This document shows positions 6,081 through 6,609 of a stretch of 6,609 nucleotides of DNA, one piece after another. Numbering within the stretch: position 1 is the stretch's first letter; every line of letters begins with the position of its first letter. The translations under genes were made by a program, and so were the position numbers. The notes under the pieces were generated by a model. That model was not told the DNA's origin. It searched no databases and saw nothing but the letters and a program-made list of their open reading frames with translations. The stretch is from Pseudomonadota bacterium (lineage in GTDB: Bacteria > Desulfobacterota > Desulfarculia > Desulfarculales > Desulfarculaceae): the NCBI GenBank assembly GCA_018902755.1, contig JAHIQI010000076.1, positions 1 to 6,609 on the forward strand, written 5' to 3'.

Positions 6081-6086
6081 ACCTCC
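6081..6086 (-). promoter_or_regulatory. ribosome-binding site of yeaO
   Basis: On the minus strand this reads GGAGGT, 3 bases before the yeaO ATG and 6 bases past the hemerythrin stop codon. It is a strong Shine-Dalgarno match that fixes the yeaO start and supports translation of yeaO from the upstream gene's message. Confidence 0.7.
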
Positions 6087-6092
6087 GGTGAA

Positions 6093-6608
6093 TTAAGAGG
6101 CTACTTCCCAGCTTTCCACTTTTTGGCGGAATAGGCTGTGGATCATTTGCTGATCAAATTCTTCGAACTCTTTTAGCATGCGGTCCATTTCCTCCCTGGT
6201 GAAATATTCCATCACTGGAAAGAAAAAATGCTTGTCCTCTTTTTCTATGTGTTTGGGATAGAAAGAAGCCAATTCAGTGAGTAGGCGCACCACCTCTCCA
6301 TGGTCAGCGCCTTGCATTACGTGATTCTGATTTGCTTTATTCAGGCTGCCAACCATGATGCGGCCCTGCTTGTGCTCCTGAATCAATTCGCTCATAATTT
6401 CTGACAATTCGGGACTGAGATTTTTGCTGCTGAGTTCTTTGAAAAGTAGTTCTTCTTCTTTGCCGTGATGGCAACGGTCGGCGTAGACCCGAAAGAATTC
6501 CACCGCACCGCCAATGAATTCGGTGTCAGGTTCAACGCCTCTTTGAATAGCCTCTGCCTGTTTAGTAATTAAAGCAACCATGCGCTCAATTAAACGATGT
6601 TCATGCAT
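6093..6608 (-). CDS. hemerythrin/HHE cation-binding domain protein (possibly 5'-partial)
   Basis: This is a four-helix-bundle, di-iron-binding protein of 171 visible residues. The hemerythrin ligand pattern is present: H4 in MHEHR, H47 or H48 and E51/E52 in HHGKEEE, H79 in EHKQGR, and H120 with E124 in HIEKEDKHFFFP (120-131). Members bind O2, NO or iron and act in oxygen sensing, storage, or oxidative and nitrosative stress defence; the DcrH, YtfE and bacteriohemerythrin groups are examples. There is no signal peptide or membrane segment, so it is probably cytoplasmic. The ATG at 6606-6608 is one base from the window edge. Homologues usually have several residues before the first EHR motif, so the true start may lie outside and this CDS should be treated as possibly partial. 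Its stop at 6093 is 15 bases from the yeaO start. The A+T content is higher than in the kinase gene. Confidence 0.9.
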   Translation of the reverse strand: MHEHRLIERMVALITKQAEAIQRGVEPDTEFIGGAVEFFRVYADRCHHGKEEELLFKELSSKNLSPELSEIMSELIQEHKQGRIMVGSLNKANQNHVMQGADHGEVVRLLTELASFYPKHIEKEDKHFFFPVMEYFTREEMDRMLKEFEEFDQQMIHSLFRQKVESWEVAS

Positions 6609-6609
6609 C

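Noticed and set aside
1..6609. CRISPR array, tRNA or rRNA genes
   Set aside because: No regularly spaced repeat-spacer pattern, cloverleaf or rRNA-like sequence was seen.

Overview
All supported genes in this window lie on the minus strand, so transcription runs from high to low coordinates. The gene set suggests a free-living Gram-negative anaerobe or microaerophile. A deltaproteobacterial (Desulfobacterota-like) host is my impression from the style of the proteins; the window contains no taxonomic marker. Base composition is patchy: the transposase and histidine kinase genes are about 60% G+C by eye, while the antiporter gene and the hemerythrin gene are in the forties.

Reading in the direction of transcription, the right end (5700-6608) is a two-gene unit. 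It encodes a hemerythrin/HHE-domain protein, possibly missing its first codons at the window edge, followed after 15 bases by a DUF488 protein of the YeaO family. A 290-base gap follows. It holds an 86-base segment bounded by 9-base inverted repeats, a perfect small hairpin and a possible promoter. Next is a soluble PAS-histidine kinase (4321-5409) with three cysteines in its PAS domain. No response regulator gene is visible beside it. A 473-base stretch (3848-4320) with no convincing gene holds one doubtful 70-codon ORF. A complete 654-residue CPA2-type (KefB/YbaL-like) cation:proton antiporter with a C-terminal RCK nucleotide-binding domain fills 1883-3847.

The left quarter is mobile DNA. 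An apparently intact ISL3-family transposase (525-1778) sits just past the antiporter stop codon, with partly matching inverted repeats around it. Beyond it is the N-terminal remnant of a second, unrelated transposase (39-380).

The non-mobile genes fit a loose theme of sensing and surviving redox, oxygen or ionic stress: a di-iron O2/NO-binding protein, a possibly redox-sensing kinase, and a cation efflux antiporter of a type often linked to electrophile or pH stress. Only the hemerythrin-yeaO pair looks like an operon. I found no convincing undescribed system. The best leads are the cysteine-bearing orphan kinase, the hemerythrin-YeaO pairing, and the small inverted-repeat segment between yeaO and the kinase.
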